Source: Clostridiales bacterium (GTDB taxonomy: Bacteria; Bacillota; Clostridia; Christensenellales; Borkfalkiaceae). Taken from it: a stretch of 64,000 nt of DNA. Every line of letters begins with the position of its first letter. The stretch's first letter is position 1. The notes beneath the pieces were generated by a model, which had not been told where the DNA came from, made no database searches, and worked only from the letters and a program-made list of their open reading frames with translations. A program made the translations under genes and the position numbers. Location of the stretch: the NCBI GenBank assembly GCA_015071005.1, contig SVIG01000003.1, positions 124,001-188,000 on the forward strand, written 5' to 3'. Positions 8,543-16,709 of this stretch are shown here, one piece after another.

Positions 8543-9292
8543 TTATTCTTCAAAAGTTATCTTCGATTGCACGACAATTTCACTCGATTCGTTAACACCC
8601 TGCACGAAATATTCGCCATTTTCCCCTTTTTTGCGGTAAAACTTCAACGTTTCCCCTTCCTTACATTGTTTTACGTAGGAAATTGAAAAGCCCTTCATTT
8701 TCTTTTCCGCAAGCTCGGAAACCGAAAAACAGTTCAGGCAATAATCCGCATAACGAGTATTATTCACGTGCATATTGTGATCGTATTCGGAATTCGCAAT
8801 CGTGAGCGTGAATTTTGGCTCACCTTCTTCCATCGCAAAGCTTGGGATTTTCCATTTCACGCTTTCGAAAACCTTTTCAGTATTATAGGTAGAATAATCT
8901 TGATTTTCAATCGTTTTCGAGGGCAACAGCTTCCCCGTTGCAAAATCAATCAAACACCAACGTGAACTCGCGTTTAAGCATACTTCCCCTAACGTTGAAC
9001 AAATCCGATATTCGCGCCCAAAAATCACGTGCGAAGGAGGCAACGGCCACGTCTTGACAAGGATATCCTCGCCAAGTGTAATCGGCGTTATAAATTCACA
9101 ACAAATATTCGTGACCATAAACGCATAGCCGCGCGGTTTTACGTACGCATACCCAAAGCCAAGCTCGTCCGCACTTGAACATGCCACTTCTTCCAAATAG
9201 GCAAGCACCGACGAAACTTTGAGCTCGTCTTTGAAATCAACGTCGCAATATTTTACGTTAAATTGTTTGCAATGTTCATATACTTTCATCAT
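8543..9292 (-). CDS. Acyl-ACP thioesterase (FatA/FatB-like, double hot-dog)
   Basis: This 249-residue protein has two hot-dog halves. The first runs from residue 10 (FNVKYCDVD). The second carries the conserved EYDHNMHVNNTRYADY stretch with the Asn/His catalytic positions of plant-type and bacterial acyl-ACP thioesterases. It would release free fatty acids from acyl-ACP in the cytoplasm. The ATG ATG start cannot move far downstream because the domain begins immediately. No ribosome site is present. The promoter -10 box ends exactly six bases before the ATG, so the mRNA is predicted to be leaderless. argJ follows 13 bases later, without an obvious functional link. Confidence 0.87.
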   Translation of the reverse strand: MMKVYEHCKQFNVKYCDVDFKDELKVSSVLAYLEEVACSSADELGFGYAYVKPRGYAFMVTNICCEFITPITLGEDILVKTWPLPPSHVIFGREYRICSTLGEVCLNASSRWCLIDFATGKLLPSKTIENQDYSTYNTEKVFESVKWKIPSFAMEEGEPKFTLTIANSEYDHNMHVNNTRYADYCLNCFSVSELAEKKMKGFSISYVKQCKEGETLKFYRKKGENGEYFVQGVNESSEIVVQSKITFEE

Positions 9293-9298
9293 ATTTTT

Positions 9299-9327
9299 AT
9301 TATATACTTTTTGGTAAAAAATGTCAA
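9299..9327 (-). promoter_or_regulatory. Consensus promoter giving a leaderless thioesterase mRNA
   Basis: TTGACA (9322-9327), N17, TATAAT (9299-9304), then six bases to the ATG at 9292. The expected transcription start coincides with the start codon. Confidence 0.85.
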
Positions 9328-9389
9328 CGGCGATACCATCATAAAAGCGAGTTTTTTCGATTTTTTTGTCATTTATTTCGTGGAATATA

Positions 9390-9418
9390 TTGACAGGTGT
9401 AATTATTTGTGATATAAT
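9390..9418 (+). promoter_or_regulatory. Consensus promoter of the PadR/coiled-coil gene
   Basis: TTGACA (9390-9395), N17, TATAAT (9413-9418). A leader of about 110 bases follows and contains two small possible hairpins (ACCCTT/AAGGGA and CATAG/CTATG). It is divergent from the thioesterase promoter. Confidence 0.9.
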
Positions 9419-9538
9419 ACTATATATTAAATATAAACTTCACTAAACCCTTTATTTTTCAAGGGATTTAATGATTTTTAACTTTCACATTATATCAGGC
9501 ATAGAACTACTATGTCAGGCAATTTGATAGGAGTAATT

Positions 9539-12211
9539 ATGGACGAAAGAGATAACGTAATGGAAAGCGGTAGCTTGACCGGCGGCGAAGAACAAAACCT
9601 TGGCATCAGCGCCGATCTTATCCGTGGGCACATCAATACGATCATCCTGCGCAGTCTTTACGACGGTGATAAATACGGCTACGATATTATCAATGAAATC
9701 GAAAAGAAAAGCGGCGGCATGTATTCCCTTAAACAGCCCACCCTTTACAGCGCCTTGAAACGTTTGGAATCCTTAAAATACGTAACCTCGTATTATGGCG
9801 AAGAATCCTTCGGCGGCAGAAGAAAATATTTCTCATTAACCGATTTAGGACGCCAAGTAACCGAACAAAATCTTTCCGAATGGGAATATTCAAGAACGAT
9901 TATCGATAGCCTGATTTCCGACGGTAACGCACATTACGACTTTTCCTTTATTACGGACAAGCAGAACGAGTTAACGGAGTTAAAACGCGCCCTTGCAGCA
10001 CGCGAACAAGCGATTGACGAAGAGAAAAAGGCGCTCAATAACCTTCGCAATGAATTGCAACGCGAACGCTCCCTTCTCTCCGCGCAAAGCTCCTCTCTTA
10101 CCTCACAAAAGGAAGATTTTAACGAACTGCGTGACCGTGTTAACGCGCAAGCGCGTGAGTTAGAAGAAAAGGAACAAGCCCTTAGCGAAAAACAAGGCGA
10201 AATCGACGCAAAAGTTTTGGCTTTGGAAGAAAAGGAACGGGAAATTGGCGATGCAAAAGCGGAATTAGAACGCAAAAATGCGGAAATCGAAGAGTTGAAG
10301 TCCCTTTTGGAAAAACAAAAGGCTACCTTTGACGAGAGCATTATCGATACGAAAAACGAACTCGTGTCCTTCCGTCAAAAGAACGCTGTTTTGGAATTGG
10401 AAAATCAGCAATTAAACGAACAAATCAACGCCCTTTCTGCACAATCGGCAAACAGCGAAGAACTTGACGCCGCAAAAGCCGATCTTGCCGCCCTGCAAGC
10501 GGATTTAGACGATAAAAAAGCGACGATTGTTTCCTTGAATACGGCAATCAGCGCACAAGAAAACACGATTGCCCTTTTAAAAGCGGAAAACGAAGGTAAG
10601 TCGACGGAATATTACAATCGCACGCTTGAACTTCAATCGCAACAAGCGCAAATTGAAACGCAACGAGCAAAGCTCGAAGCCGAAAAACGCGAGTTTGCGG
10701 AACAAAACGTTAAAACGGAAGAATTACAACGTTTACTCGATGAACGCGACGCACAACTCCAAGCTCTTACCGAAGAAATGCAAAATTCGCAAAATTTAAG
10801 CGCTTCTATGGAAAGTTTGGACGCGGAACGTAGTGAATTGCAAAATCAGCTTCAAATTTTGGAAGTGGAACGCAATACCCTTCGTGCAGACAACGAAGCT
10901 CTCGAACAGGAACGCGCTAAACTTGAAGCGGAACGCGAAGAATTCAACGCTTTGAAAGTTGCTCTTCAAACGGAACGTGAAAGCTTGGAGAAAAAGACGT
11001 ACGAGCTTACCCAACAAGCTTACACGATCGAAGAAAAACAACGTGCTTTGGAAAACAAGCAATCCGAAGCATCCCTCACCGCCGAAGAAAACCAGCAGCA
11101 GCTCGACGATTTACAAAACCGTGAAAGCGAATTGCAAAGAAATACCTATAAATTGCAGGAAGATCTCGCTACCTTACAGCAACAACAAAAAGAGCTTTCC
11201 GCAAGACAAACCCTTTATAATCAGCAGCAGCTTGAATTTATCGCACGTAAAAACGCACTTGCGGCACAACAATTTGATTTTGCTGATAAGCTTTCTTCCT
11301 ATAACGCACAAGTCAAACTCTTTAACGAGAACTTGGAAAAGCTTGAACACGAACGTCAAGTCCTTCAAAAGAATCAACAGCAGTACGAAGAACAATCCAA
11401 GGAATTGGAAAAGAAACTCGCGGCTTTTGAAGAAGAAAAAGCAAAGTTTGTAGCAGAAAAGGAAGCGAGCGACAAAGAACGCATGGAAGCACAAAGAAAA
11501 GCTTTGGAAGATGCGTCTACGTTGCAAACACGTCTCAACGAACTCAATCAACGCGAAGCGGCGTTGAACGAGCAATACCGCGAATTGAATACACGTGCGT
11601 CGAATCCTTATCAAGCCAACTCCCCCTACGGTTATCAAAACCCTTACGGCCATATGCAACCCAACGATTTGAACCAACGGGCACAAGCGGACGGTATTCG
11701 ATTGAACGTTGCAGGCGGTATGCGTGGTTATCCCACCACCGCACCCCAACAAGAGTCAGTTGAAAGTCCTAATCCGCAATCGAATACAGGGCGTTATAAC
11801 GTAGGTCTTACCCTTTTCAAAACCGCGTTTATTATCTTCTGTATTGCAATTTTTGAAAGCCTTGCGATCTTCTTTATGAAAGATTATCTCGGCGTTTCGG
11901 GACTCTATCCAGCACTTTGCTTTGCAGTCGGATTTGTAACCTTTATCATATGCGCAATCCTTTATGCGTGCGGTTATAAATCGAATGTAAAACGTAAGAA
12001 ACACGCCACTTACGTTGTCACAGCCGCCGTTATATTTGTCATAGCAGTAATTATCGTGACTATGATTGCGGTGTATATGAAAGCACAGCTTTCCCTTACC
12101 CCCGAGCTTCTTTCGTACGTAGTAATCCCCGTTGGATATCTTTTCAATATCTTGTTCTTTACGGCTTTCTACTACGCTTTTTCCTTAAAAGCATCGAAAA
12201 ATAACAACTAA
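9539..12211 (+). CDS. PadR-like DNA-binding domain fused to a long coiled coil and a four-TM membrane domain
   Basis: The protein has 890 residues from the ATG at 9539, which has TAGGAG six bases upstream. Residues about 20-125 are a PadR-type winged helix (GDKYGYDIINEIEKKSGGMYSLKQ, split around a helix, then TLYSALKRLESLKYVTSYYGE). Residues about 140-690 are an almost uninterrupted heptad-rich coiled coil of Glu, Gln, Lys, Leu and Ala. A low-complexity Asn/Pro/Tyr/Gly linker follows, and four hydrophobic helices end the protein at about residues 750-885. PadR proteins are normally soluble repressors of 100-200 residues. Here the DNA-binding head would hang from the membrane on a rod that could be tens of nanometres long. 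The function is unknown; chromosome tethering, membrane-stress sensing or a structural role are all possible. It is a single-gene unit with its own promoter and terminator. Confidence 0.8.
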   Translation: MDERDNVMESGSLTGGEEQNLGISADLIRGHINTIILRSLYDGDKYGYDIINEIEKKSGGMYSLKQPTLYSALKRLESLKYVTSYYGEESFGGRRKYFSLTDLGRQVTEQNLSEWEYSRTIIDSLISDGNAHYDFSFITDKQNELTELKRALAAREQAIDEEKKALNNLRNELQRERSLLSAQSSSLTSQKEDFNELRDRVNAQARELEEKEQALSEKQGEIDAKVLALEEKEREIGDAKAELERKNAEIEELKSLLEKQKATFDESIIDTKNELVSFRQKNAVLELENQQLNEQINALSAQSANSEELDAAKADLAALQADLDDKKATIVSLNTAISAQENTIALLKAENEGKSTEYYNRTLELQSQQAQIETQRAKLEAEKREFAEQNVKTEELQRLLDERDAQLQALTEEMQNSQNLSASMESLDAERSELQNQLQILEVERNTLRADNEALEQERAKLEAEREEFNALKVALQTERESLEKKTYELTQQAYTIEEKQRALENKQSEASLTAEENQQQLDDLQNRESELQRNTYKLQEDLATLQQQQKELSARQTLYNQQQLEFIARKNALAAQQFDFADKLSSYNAQVKLFNENLEKLEHERQVLQKNQQQYEEQSKELEKKLAAFEEEKAKFVAEKEASDKERMEAQRKALEDASTLQTRLNELNQREAALNEQYRELNTRASNPYQANSPYGYQNPYGHMQPNDLNQRAQADGIRLNVAGGMRGYPTTAPQQESVESPNPQSNTGRYNVGLTLFKTAFIIFCIAIFESLAIFFMKDYLGVSGLYPALCFAVGFVTFIICAILYACGYKSNVKRKKHATYVVTAAVIFVIAVIIVTMIAVYMKAQLSLTPELLSYVVIPVGYLFNILFFTAFYYAFSLKASKNNN

Positions 12212-12215
12212 TCAT

Positions 12216-12248
12216 AAAAGCTCTCCGTATTGCAACGGAGAGCTTTTT
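12216..12248 (+). terminator. Intrinsic terminator of the PadR/coiled-coil gene
   Basis: AAAGCTCTCCGT and ACGGAGAGCTTTTT form a strong hairpin with a U tail, starting a few bases after the stop codon. Confidence 0.9.
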
Positions 12249-12260
12249 AATATCCATTTT

Positions 12261-12276
12261 TGTTTCACGTGAAATA
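12261..12276. promoter_or_regulatory. parS-like centromere site (ParB/Spo0J binding)
   Basis: TGTTTCACGTGAAATA differs from the nearly universal palindromic parS consensus TGTTTCACGTGAAACA at a single position. It is intergenic, just after a terminator. In Firmicutes most parS sites lie near the replication origin, so this may place the window in the origin half of the chromosome. No parA/parB genes are in view. Confidence 0.7.
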
Positions 12277-12311
12277 AATCGTCTTTAAGAAATCAATATT
12301 TCCCACTTTCG

Positions 12312-12663
12312 CCAAAGAAAAAACACCCGCTTGGACGCGAGAGGGTTTTAGCGTGAACGCCAAAGTGTCGTAGCCTCGCGGCTACTCACGCGAACCTCCG
12401 AACGGACTTTCTCGTATTTCCACGTCCACCAAAGAAAAAACACCCGCTTGGACGCGAGAGGGTTTTGGCGTGAACGCCAAAGTGTCGTAGCCTCGCGGCT
12501 ACTCGCGCGAACCTCCAAACGGACTTTCTCGTATTTACCACGTCCACCAAAGAAAAAACACCCGCTTGGACGCGAGAGGGTTTTGGCGTGAACGCCAAAG
12601 TGTCGTAGCCTCGCGGCTACTCGCGCGAACCTCCGAACAGACTTTTTCGTATTTCCACGTCCA
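12312..12663 (-). repeat. Three tandem 117/118-bp repeats made from a tRNA-Val 3' end plus inserted hairpins
   Basis: Copies begin at 12312, 12429 and 12547 (periods 117, 118 and 117 to the tRNA terminator) and differ at only a few bases. On the minus strand each holds the T-arm 5' strand GGAGGTTCG, a 45-base insert, the T-arm/acceptor 3' strand CCCTCTCGCGTCCA, and the 3' half of the tRNA-Val terminator. The insert contains two hairpins (GTAGCC-GCGA-GGCTAC and TTGGCG-TTCA-CGCCAA). The short ORFs crossing the array are repeat artefacts. This array, the terminator and tRNA-Val fill most of the gene-poor 12.25-12.95 kb stretch. Confidence 0.9.
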
Positions 12664-12665
12664 CC

Positions 12666-12699
12666 AAAGAAAAAACACCCGCTTGGGGTGCTTTTTCTT

Positions 12700-12700
<1 letters not shown>
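12666..12700 (-). terminator. Terminator of tRNA-Val
   Basis: On the minus strand AAAGAAAAAGCACCC pairs with GGGTGTTTTTTCTTT directly after the CCA end. Its 3' half recurs in each adjoining repeat. Confidence 0.85.
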
Positions 12701-12776
<76 letters not shown>

Positions 12777-12887
12777 ATTATTCCATTTCTTCTCGCTTAT
12801 TATAACAAATATTTTATATGGAGTCAACTAATTTTAAGGATAATGCCCATTTTTACTATTTGACGGCGGTAAATTTTGAGTAGCTTA

Positions 12888-12916
12888 TTGACATACTTCC
12901 GCTTTTATGTTATAAT
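12888..12916 (+). promoter_or_regulatory. Consensus promoter of the zinc-ribbon membrane protein gene
   Basis: TTGACA (12888-12893), N17, TATAAT (12911-12916), about 33 bases before the ATG. Confidence 0.88.
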
Positions 12917-12948
12917 TTTGCCATTAACTTAATAAACGGAGCAATTAT

Positions 12949-13338
12949 ATGTCTAATCAAGAAAAAAAACAAACTAAATTTAAAATTATTGGTTGTATAC
13001 TTATTGTTATAGGACTCACACTGACAATCATTGGATTTACTCATTTTTTTGCGAATCTTGGCGAAGATGATTTCCTTAAACTCTTTTGGTTATCGTTTAT
13101 CGGAATCCCATTGACTTCCATTGGTGGTATGCTGTTAATGCACAGCCTTAGACGCAAAATTGCCACTGAATATTTTGAAAGCATTTTGCCTAAAATCAAA
13201 GAATTACAACAAGCAACAACGCCCATCGTCAATGAATTTACAACCGCAACTAATGAAACAAACGTCACTTGCGAATGCGGAAAAGTTAATCCCTCTAACA
13301 GTAAATTCTGTTCGGAATGCGGAAAACCGCTCACCTAA
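12949..13338 (+). CDS. Two-TM membrane protein with C-terminal zinc ribbon
   Basis: This 129-residue protein has TM helices at about residues 10-32 and 43-63. A short helical region follows, then a C-terminal four-cysteine ribbon (CECGKVNPSNSKFCSECGKP) that should bind one zinc. This layout is common among small clostridial membrane proteins of unknown function. The ribbon is predicted to face the cytoplasm. The gene has GGAG seven bases before the ATG and stands alone between its own promoter and a terminator shared with the convergent GGGtGRT gene. Its codons look more A/T-rich than those of its neighbours, which may indicate a recent arrival; this was judged by eye only. Confidence 0.8.
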   Translation: MSNQEKKQTKFKIIGCILIVIGLTLTIIGFTHFFANLGEDDFLKLFWLSFIGIPLTSIGGMLLMHSLRRKIATEYFESILPKIKELQQATTPIVNEFTTATNETNVTCECGKVNPSNSKFCSECGKPLT

Positions 13339-13352
13339 TCCAACCTTATATC

Positions 13353-13390
13353 AAAAAAAAGCTTGCGTAGTAGTACGCAAGCTTTTTTTT
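13353..13390. terminator. Bidirectional terminator between convergent genes
   Basis: AAAAAAGCTTGCGTA and TACGCAAGCTTTTTT flank a short GTAG loop with A/U runs on both sides. It can serve the upstream plus-strand gene and the minus-strand GGGtGRT gene. Confidence 0.9.
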
Positions 13391-13402
13391 ATTTAACCAA
13401 TT

Positions 13403-14404
13403 TTACGCCTTCATTGCTTCTTCGATAGCAACTGCGCAAGCAACCGTCATACCAACCATGGGGTTGTTACCAGCACCAATCAAGCCCATCATTTCTACGT
13501 GAGCAGGTACGGAAGACGAACCAGCGAATTGCGCGTCGGAGTGCATTCTACCCATCGTATCAGTCATACCGTAGGAAGCAGGACCTGCCGCCATGTTGTC
13601 AGGGTGAAGAGTTCTGCCCGTACCGCCACCGCTTGCAACGGAGAAGTATTCTACGCCGTTTTCGTTGCACCATTTCTTGTAGGTACCTGCAACGGGGTGT
13701 TGGAATCTCGTGGGGTTCGTGGAGTTACCGGTAATGGAAACGCCAACCTTTTCAAGCTTCATGATAGCAACGCCTTCGGGTACGGAGTCGGAGCCGTAGC
13801 ATTTAACTTTTGCTCTATCGCCGTTCGAGAACGCCTTTTCGTATACAACTTCAACCGTTTCTGTTGCGTGGTCAAACTTCGTTTCAACGAAGGTGAAACC
13901 ATTGATTCTTGCGATGATATACGCAGCGTCTTTACCAAGACCGTTCAAAATAACGCGAAGAGGCTGTTTTCTTACCTTGTTTGCGTTCAAAGCGATGGAA
14001 ATCGCGCCTTCTGCCGCCGCAAAGGACTCGTGACCAGCAAGGAAACAGAAGCATTCCGTTTCGTCAGAAAGGAGTTTCGCGCCAAGATTACCGTGACCAA
14101 GACCAACCAAACGGTTTTGCGCAACCGAACCAGGAATACAGAACGCTTGCAAACCGATACCGATTGCAGCAGCAGCGTCAGATGCTTTCTTGCAGCCTTT
14201 CTTGATTGCAATCGCCGAGCCTACGGTGTACGCCCAAACTGCGTTTTCAAAGCAAATAGGCTGACCAGCACGAACGATTTTGTCGCAGTCAACACCCTTC
14301 GCAAGACAAATTTCTCTACATTCTTCAACGGAAGAAATACCATATTCTTTCAATACGCCGTTGATTTTCTCTATTCTTCTTTCATAACCTTCAAATAAAG
14401 CCAT
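13403..14404 (-). CDS. GGGtGRT family protein
   Basis: The protein has 333 residues and carries the family-defining ASGGGTGRTLHPDN motif near residue 260, together with several conserved cysteines. GGGtGRT proteins are found mainly in anaerobic Firmicutes and have no firmly established activity. They are regularly encoded beside a NifU/IscU-like scaffold protein, as here, where the partner precedes it by 17 bases. A role in Fe-S cluster assembly or in some Fe-S-dependent step is inferred from that link only. The start ATG has an AGGAGG-type site (GGAGGACAAG). The gene is last in its operon, before the bidirectional terminator. Confidence 0.88.
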   Translation of the reverse strand: MALFEGYERRIEKINGVLKEYGISSVEECREICLAKGVDCDKIVRAGQPICFENAVWAYTVGSAIAIKKGCKKASDAAAAIGIGLQAFCIPGSVAQNRLVGLGHGNLGAKLLSDETECFCFLAGHESFAAAEGAISIALNANKVRKQPLRVILNGLGKDAAYIIARINGFTFVETKFDHATETVEVVYEKAFSNGDRAKVKCYGSDSVPEGVAIMKLEKVGVSITGNSTNPTRFQHPVAGTYKKWCNENGVEYFSVASGGGTGRTLHPDNMAAGPASYGMTDTMGRMHSDAQFAGSSSVPAHVEMMGLIGAGNNPMVGMTVACAVAIEEAMKA

Positions 14405-14421
14405 TATCTTGTCCTCCTTAA

Positions 14422-15132
14422 TTACTCTTTGCGGGGGTCGATAAACTTAACCGCGCCCTGTTCCGCAGAGAATCTACCGTAGTGACCCATAGCTTTTGCA
14501 TACGCTTCGTTGGGTTCCATACCTTTCTTAATGAAATCAGTCATTTTACCAAGAGAAACGAATTCATAACCGATAACTTCATTATTTGCATCCAAAGCAA
14601 GGCGGGTAACGTAGCCTTCCGCCATTTCAAGGTATCTAACGCCCTTTTGAAGGGTGGAGTACATCGTACCAACCTGCGAACGGTGACCCTTACCAAGGTC
14701 TTCAAGACCGGCACCGATAACAAGACCGTCGTCGGAGAATGCAGACTGCGAACGGCCGTAAACGATTTGCAAGAACAATTCTCTCATTGCCGTATTGATA
14801 GCGTCGCAAACAAGGTCGGTATTGAGCGCTTCAAGGGGAGTCTTACCGGGTAAAATTTCCGCTGCCATAGCCGCCGAATGCGTCATACCCGAGCAACCGA
14901 TCGTTTCTACGAGCGCTTCTTGAATGATACCCTGCTTAATGTTAAGCGAGAGCTTACAAGCGCCTTGCTGGGGCGCGCACCAACCGATACCGTGCGTGAA
15001 ACCGCTGATATCTTTGATTTCCTTCGCATGAATCCACTTGCCTTCTTCAGGAATAGGCGCGTTTTCATGACGAGCGACGCCTGCGCCTTTTGCTACGCAG
15101 TACATCTCTTGAACTTCTGACGAAATTGTCAT
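14422..15132 (-). CDS. Iron-sulfur cluster assembly scaffold-like protein (IscU/NifU N-domain related)
   Basis: The protein has 236 residues from the ATG at 15132, which has a strong GGAGG eight bases upstream; the longer frame adds an implausible Lys-rich extension. It shows GWCAPQQGAC and ETIGCSGMTHSAAMAAEILPG, the latter resembling the IscU/NifU cluster-binding region. A C-terminal extension not seen in plain IscU follows. This class is usually annotated as an Fe-S assembly scaffold and is the standing partner of the GGGtGRT protein. The two form a two-gene operon. It is distinct from the cysteine desulfurase at the left end of the window, which lies over 13 kb away. The biochemical role is inferred. 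Confidence 0.8.
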   Translation of the reverse strand: MTISSEVQEMYCVAKGAGVARHENAPIPEEGKWIHAKEIKDISGFTHGIGWCAPQQGACKLSLNIKQGIIQEALVETIGCSGMTHSAAMAAEILPGKTPLEALNTDLVCDAINTAMRELFLQIVYGRSQSAFSDDGLVIGAGLEDLGKGHRSQVGTMYSTLQKGVRYLEMAEGYVTRLALDANNEVIGYEFVSLGKMTDFIKKGMEPNEAYAKAMGHYGRFSAEQGAVKFIDPRKE

Positions 15133-15221
15133 TATGAATTCCTCCAAAAATATATTTTTCTTTTTTTTGCTTGTCCAAAAAGTCATCTCAAAAAAGCGAG
15201 ATTTCCCTTTTACCGTTTATT

Positions 15222-15250
15222 AGTATAGCATATCTTTTTGAAAATTTCAA
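15222..15250 (-). promoter_or_regulatory. Promoter of the scaffold/GGGtGRT operon
   Basis: TTGAAA (15245-15250), N17, TATACT (15222-15227) on the minus strand. A small hairpin (ATCTC/GAGAT) lies in the leader of about 85 bases. Confidence 0.75.
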
Positions 15251-15348
15251 CCGCAAAATGCCAAGTTTTTCTATTTTTTTCATTTTTTCTACGAAAAAAG
15301 GAACGAAGCTGATAAACTTCGCCCCTTTTACGCAATAAAATATCACGC

Positions 15349-16050
15349 CTAATCCAAAAAATCTTCCGCATGTAGTTTTGAGCGCAATTTCTCAATCGCA
15401 TGCTTTTCAATTCTCGATATATACGAGCGTGAAATTTTCATCACTTGCGCCACTTCCCTTTGCGGCAAAGGAATCCCCCCTTTCAATGCATACCGCAGAC
15501 AAATAATTTTATATTCTCTTTCGCTTAAAACGTTTTGCAAATATTCCAAAAGCTTTTCGCGCTGTACCGACCGCTCCACTTCCTCAAAAACACAATCCTC
15601 TTTTTCAAAAAGCAAATCTAAAAGAGTCAACTCATTCCCATCTTTATCCGTACCCACGGGATCGGACAAGGAAATCGTATTACGATGTTTTTTGTTCGCA
15701 CGAATAAGCATCAATATCTCATTTTCAATACATCTCGCCGTATACGTAGCCAAAGCCGTGCCGTGCTCGGGACTATACGTGTTGATTGCTTTAATTAAAC
15801 CGATGCTCCCCACCGAAATTAAATCATCCGTTTCCGCCGCGCCCGTATATTTTTTAACAATATGCGCTACAAGCCGCATATTATGCTTAATCAAAATCTC
15901 TTTTGCCTCTTTATCCCCCTGCATAGCAAGCGCCATATATTTTTCTTCTTCCGCTTTCGACAAGGGTTTTGGAAAAGCGTTTTTGGATCCTATCGCCCCC
16001 GTAAAAAAAACAATCCGCCCCAACACAGTCCAAAGAAACTCTAAAAACAT
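15349..16050 (-). CDS. sigK: Sporulation sigma factor SigK (pro-sigma-K)
   Basis: The protein has 233 residues from the ATG at 16050, eight bases after AGGAG; an upstream TTG is too close to that site. It opens with a hydrophobic pro-sequence (residues 1-20), then KNAFPKPLSKAEEEKY. Region 2 follows (RLVAHIVKKY, DLISVGSIGLIKAINTY), then region 4 with a helix-turn-helix near EVAQVMKISRSYISRIEKHA. SigK directs late mother-cell gene expression during sporulation and is activated by removal of the pro-sequence. The gene is intact, with no skin-type interruption. This suggests a spore former or a recent descendant of one. Other sporulation genes are not in view. Confidence 0.88.
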   Translation of the reverse strand: MFLEFLWTVLGRIVFFTGAIGSKNAFPKPLSKAEEEKYMALAMQGDKEAKEILIKHNMRLVAHIVKKYTGAAETDDLISVGSIGLIKAINTYSPEHGTALATYTARCIENEILMLIRANKKHRNTISLSDPVGTDKDGNELTLLDLLFEKEDCVFEEVERSVQREKLLEYLQNVLSEREYKIICLRYALKGGIPLPQREVAQVMKISRSYISRIEKHAIEKLRSKLHAEDFLD

Positions 16051-16082
16051 ACCCAACACTCCTACTTCTTTTTAACGTAAAA

Positions 16083-16091
16083 TATCGTATG
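16083..16091 (-). promoter_or_regulatory. Possible SigE/SigK-type -10 element for sigK
   Basis: On the minus strand CATACGATA matches the SigK pattern CATANNNTA and nearly matches SigE CATACANT, at a suitable distance before the sigK start. No sigma-A promoter is obvious. Such short motifs occur by chance. Confidence 0.4.
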
Positions 16092-16137
16092 TTTTGGATG
16101 GTTTGTACTATTACAAAAAAGATGATAAACCCATAGC

Positions 16138-16244
16138 GATTATGTCACACATAGGTATTACGTCTGACATAATCCATTGAAAATAAAGGAGATTAGCCGC
16201 CTATTATGCCACACATAGGTATTATGCGTGGCATAATAGGCGGT
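16138..16244. repeat. Two related imperfect palindromes between sigK and rnpB
   Basis: The first (16138-16174) has arms GATTATGTCA/TGACATAATC. The second (16196-16244) has a roughly 22-base stem starting GCCGCCTATTATGCCAC. Both share the central ACATAGGTATTA. They could be two copies of one small repeat, or RNA hairpins after rnpB. Confidence 0.7.
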
Positions 16245-16263
16245 ATTTTAATTCTTCAAAGAG

Positions 16264-16299
16264 AAAAGCGAATCCCTTTATAAACAAAGGGATTCGCTT
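16264..16299 (-). terminator. Terminator-like hairpin after rnpB
   Basis: AAGCGAATCCCTTT and AAAGGGATTCGCTT form a 14-bp stem about 14 bases beyond the RNase P RNA 3' end. Confidence 0.8.
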
Positions 16300-16312
16300 G
16301 CGTTTTTAAGAA

Positions 16313-16702
16313 GATTTGAGCCTGTCTGTAAGCCGAGTTCTGTCGTGTACGGTCATTTATCTAGGCTTACCGTCACCGATAAGCTCAAGCGATATTCACG
16401 GTATTCCGTCGGACGGACCGCCCTATTGACGGAAACCCAATCTTGCAGCGAGTGGGGTTTACATGGCACGTTTTGTTGCCAAAACGTCGGTGAGCTCTTA
16501 CCTCGCCTTTCCATCCTTACCGCAAACAGGCGTCTTATAAATAAGCGCTCAAGCCCTAACGAGCGAGCTGATTGCGGCGGTTTATTTCTGTTGCACTGTC
16601 CCGGAGATCACTCTCGCCTGACGTTATCAGGCACCCTGTCCTATGCAGCTCGGACTTTCCTCATGGCTTTTCAGCCCCGCGACCGTATAACAAACTCAAA
16701 TC
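16313..16702 (-). ncRNA. rnpB: RNase P RNA
   Basis: The minus strand contains the conserved blocks GAGGAAAGTCCGAGC near the 5' end, ACAGAAATAAACCGCC, and the 3' block GACAGAACTCGGCTTA. The terminal P1 helix forms between GATTTGAG and CTCAAATC, which sets the ends at about 390 bases. This is the catalytic RNA that matures tRNA 5' ends. ORFs crossing it are spurious. Confidence 0.95.
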
Positions 16703-16709
16703 TATTTAT

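Noticed and set aside
12312-12663. CRISPR array
   Set aside because: Units are directly adjacent with no variable spacers, are 117-118 bp long and derive from a tRNA tail.
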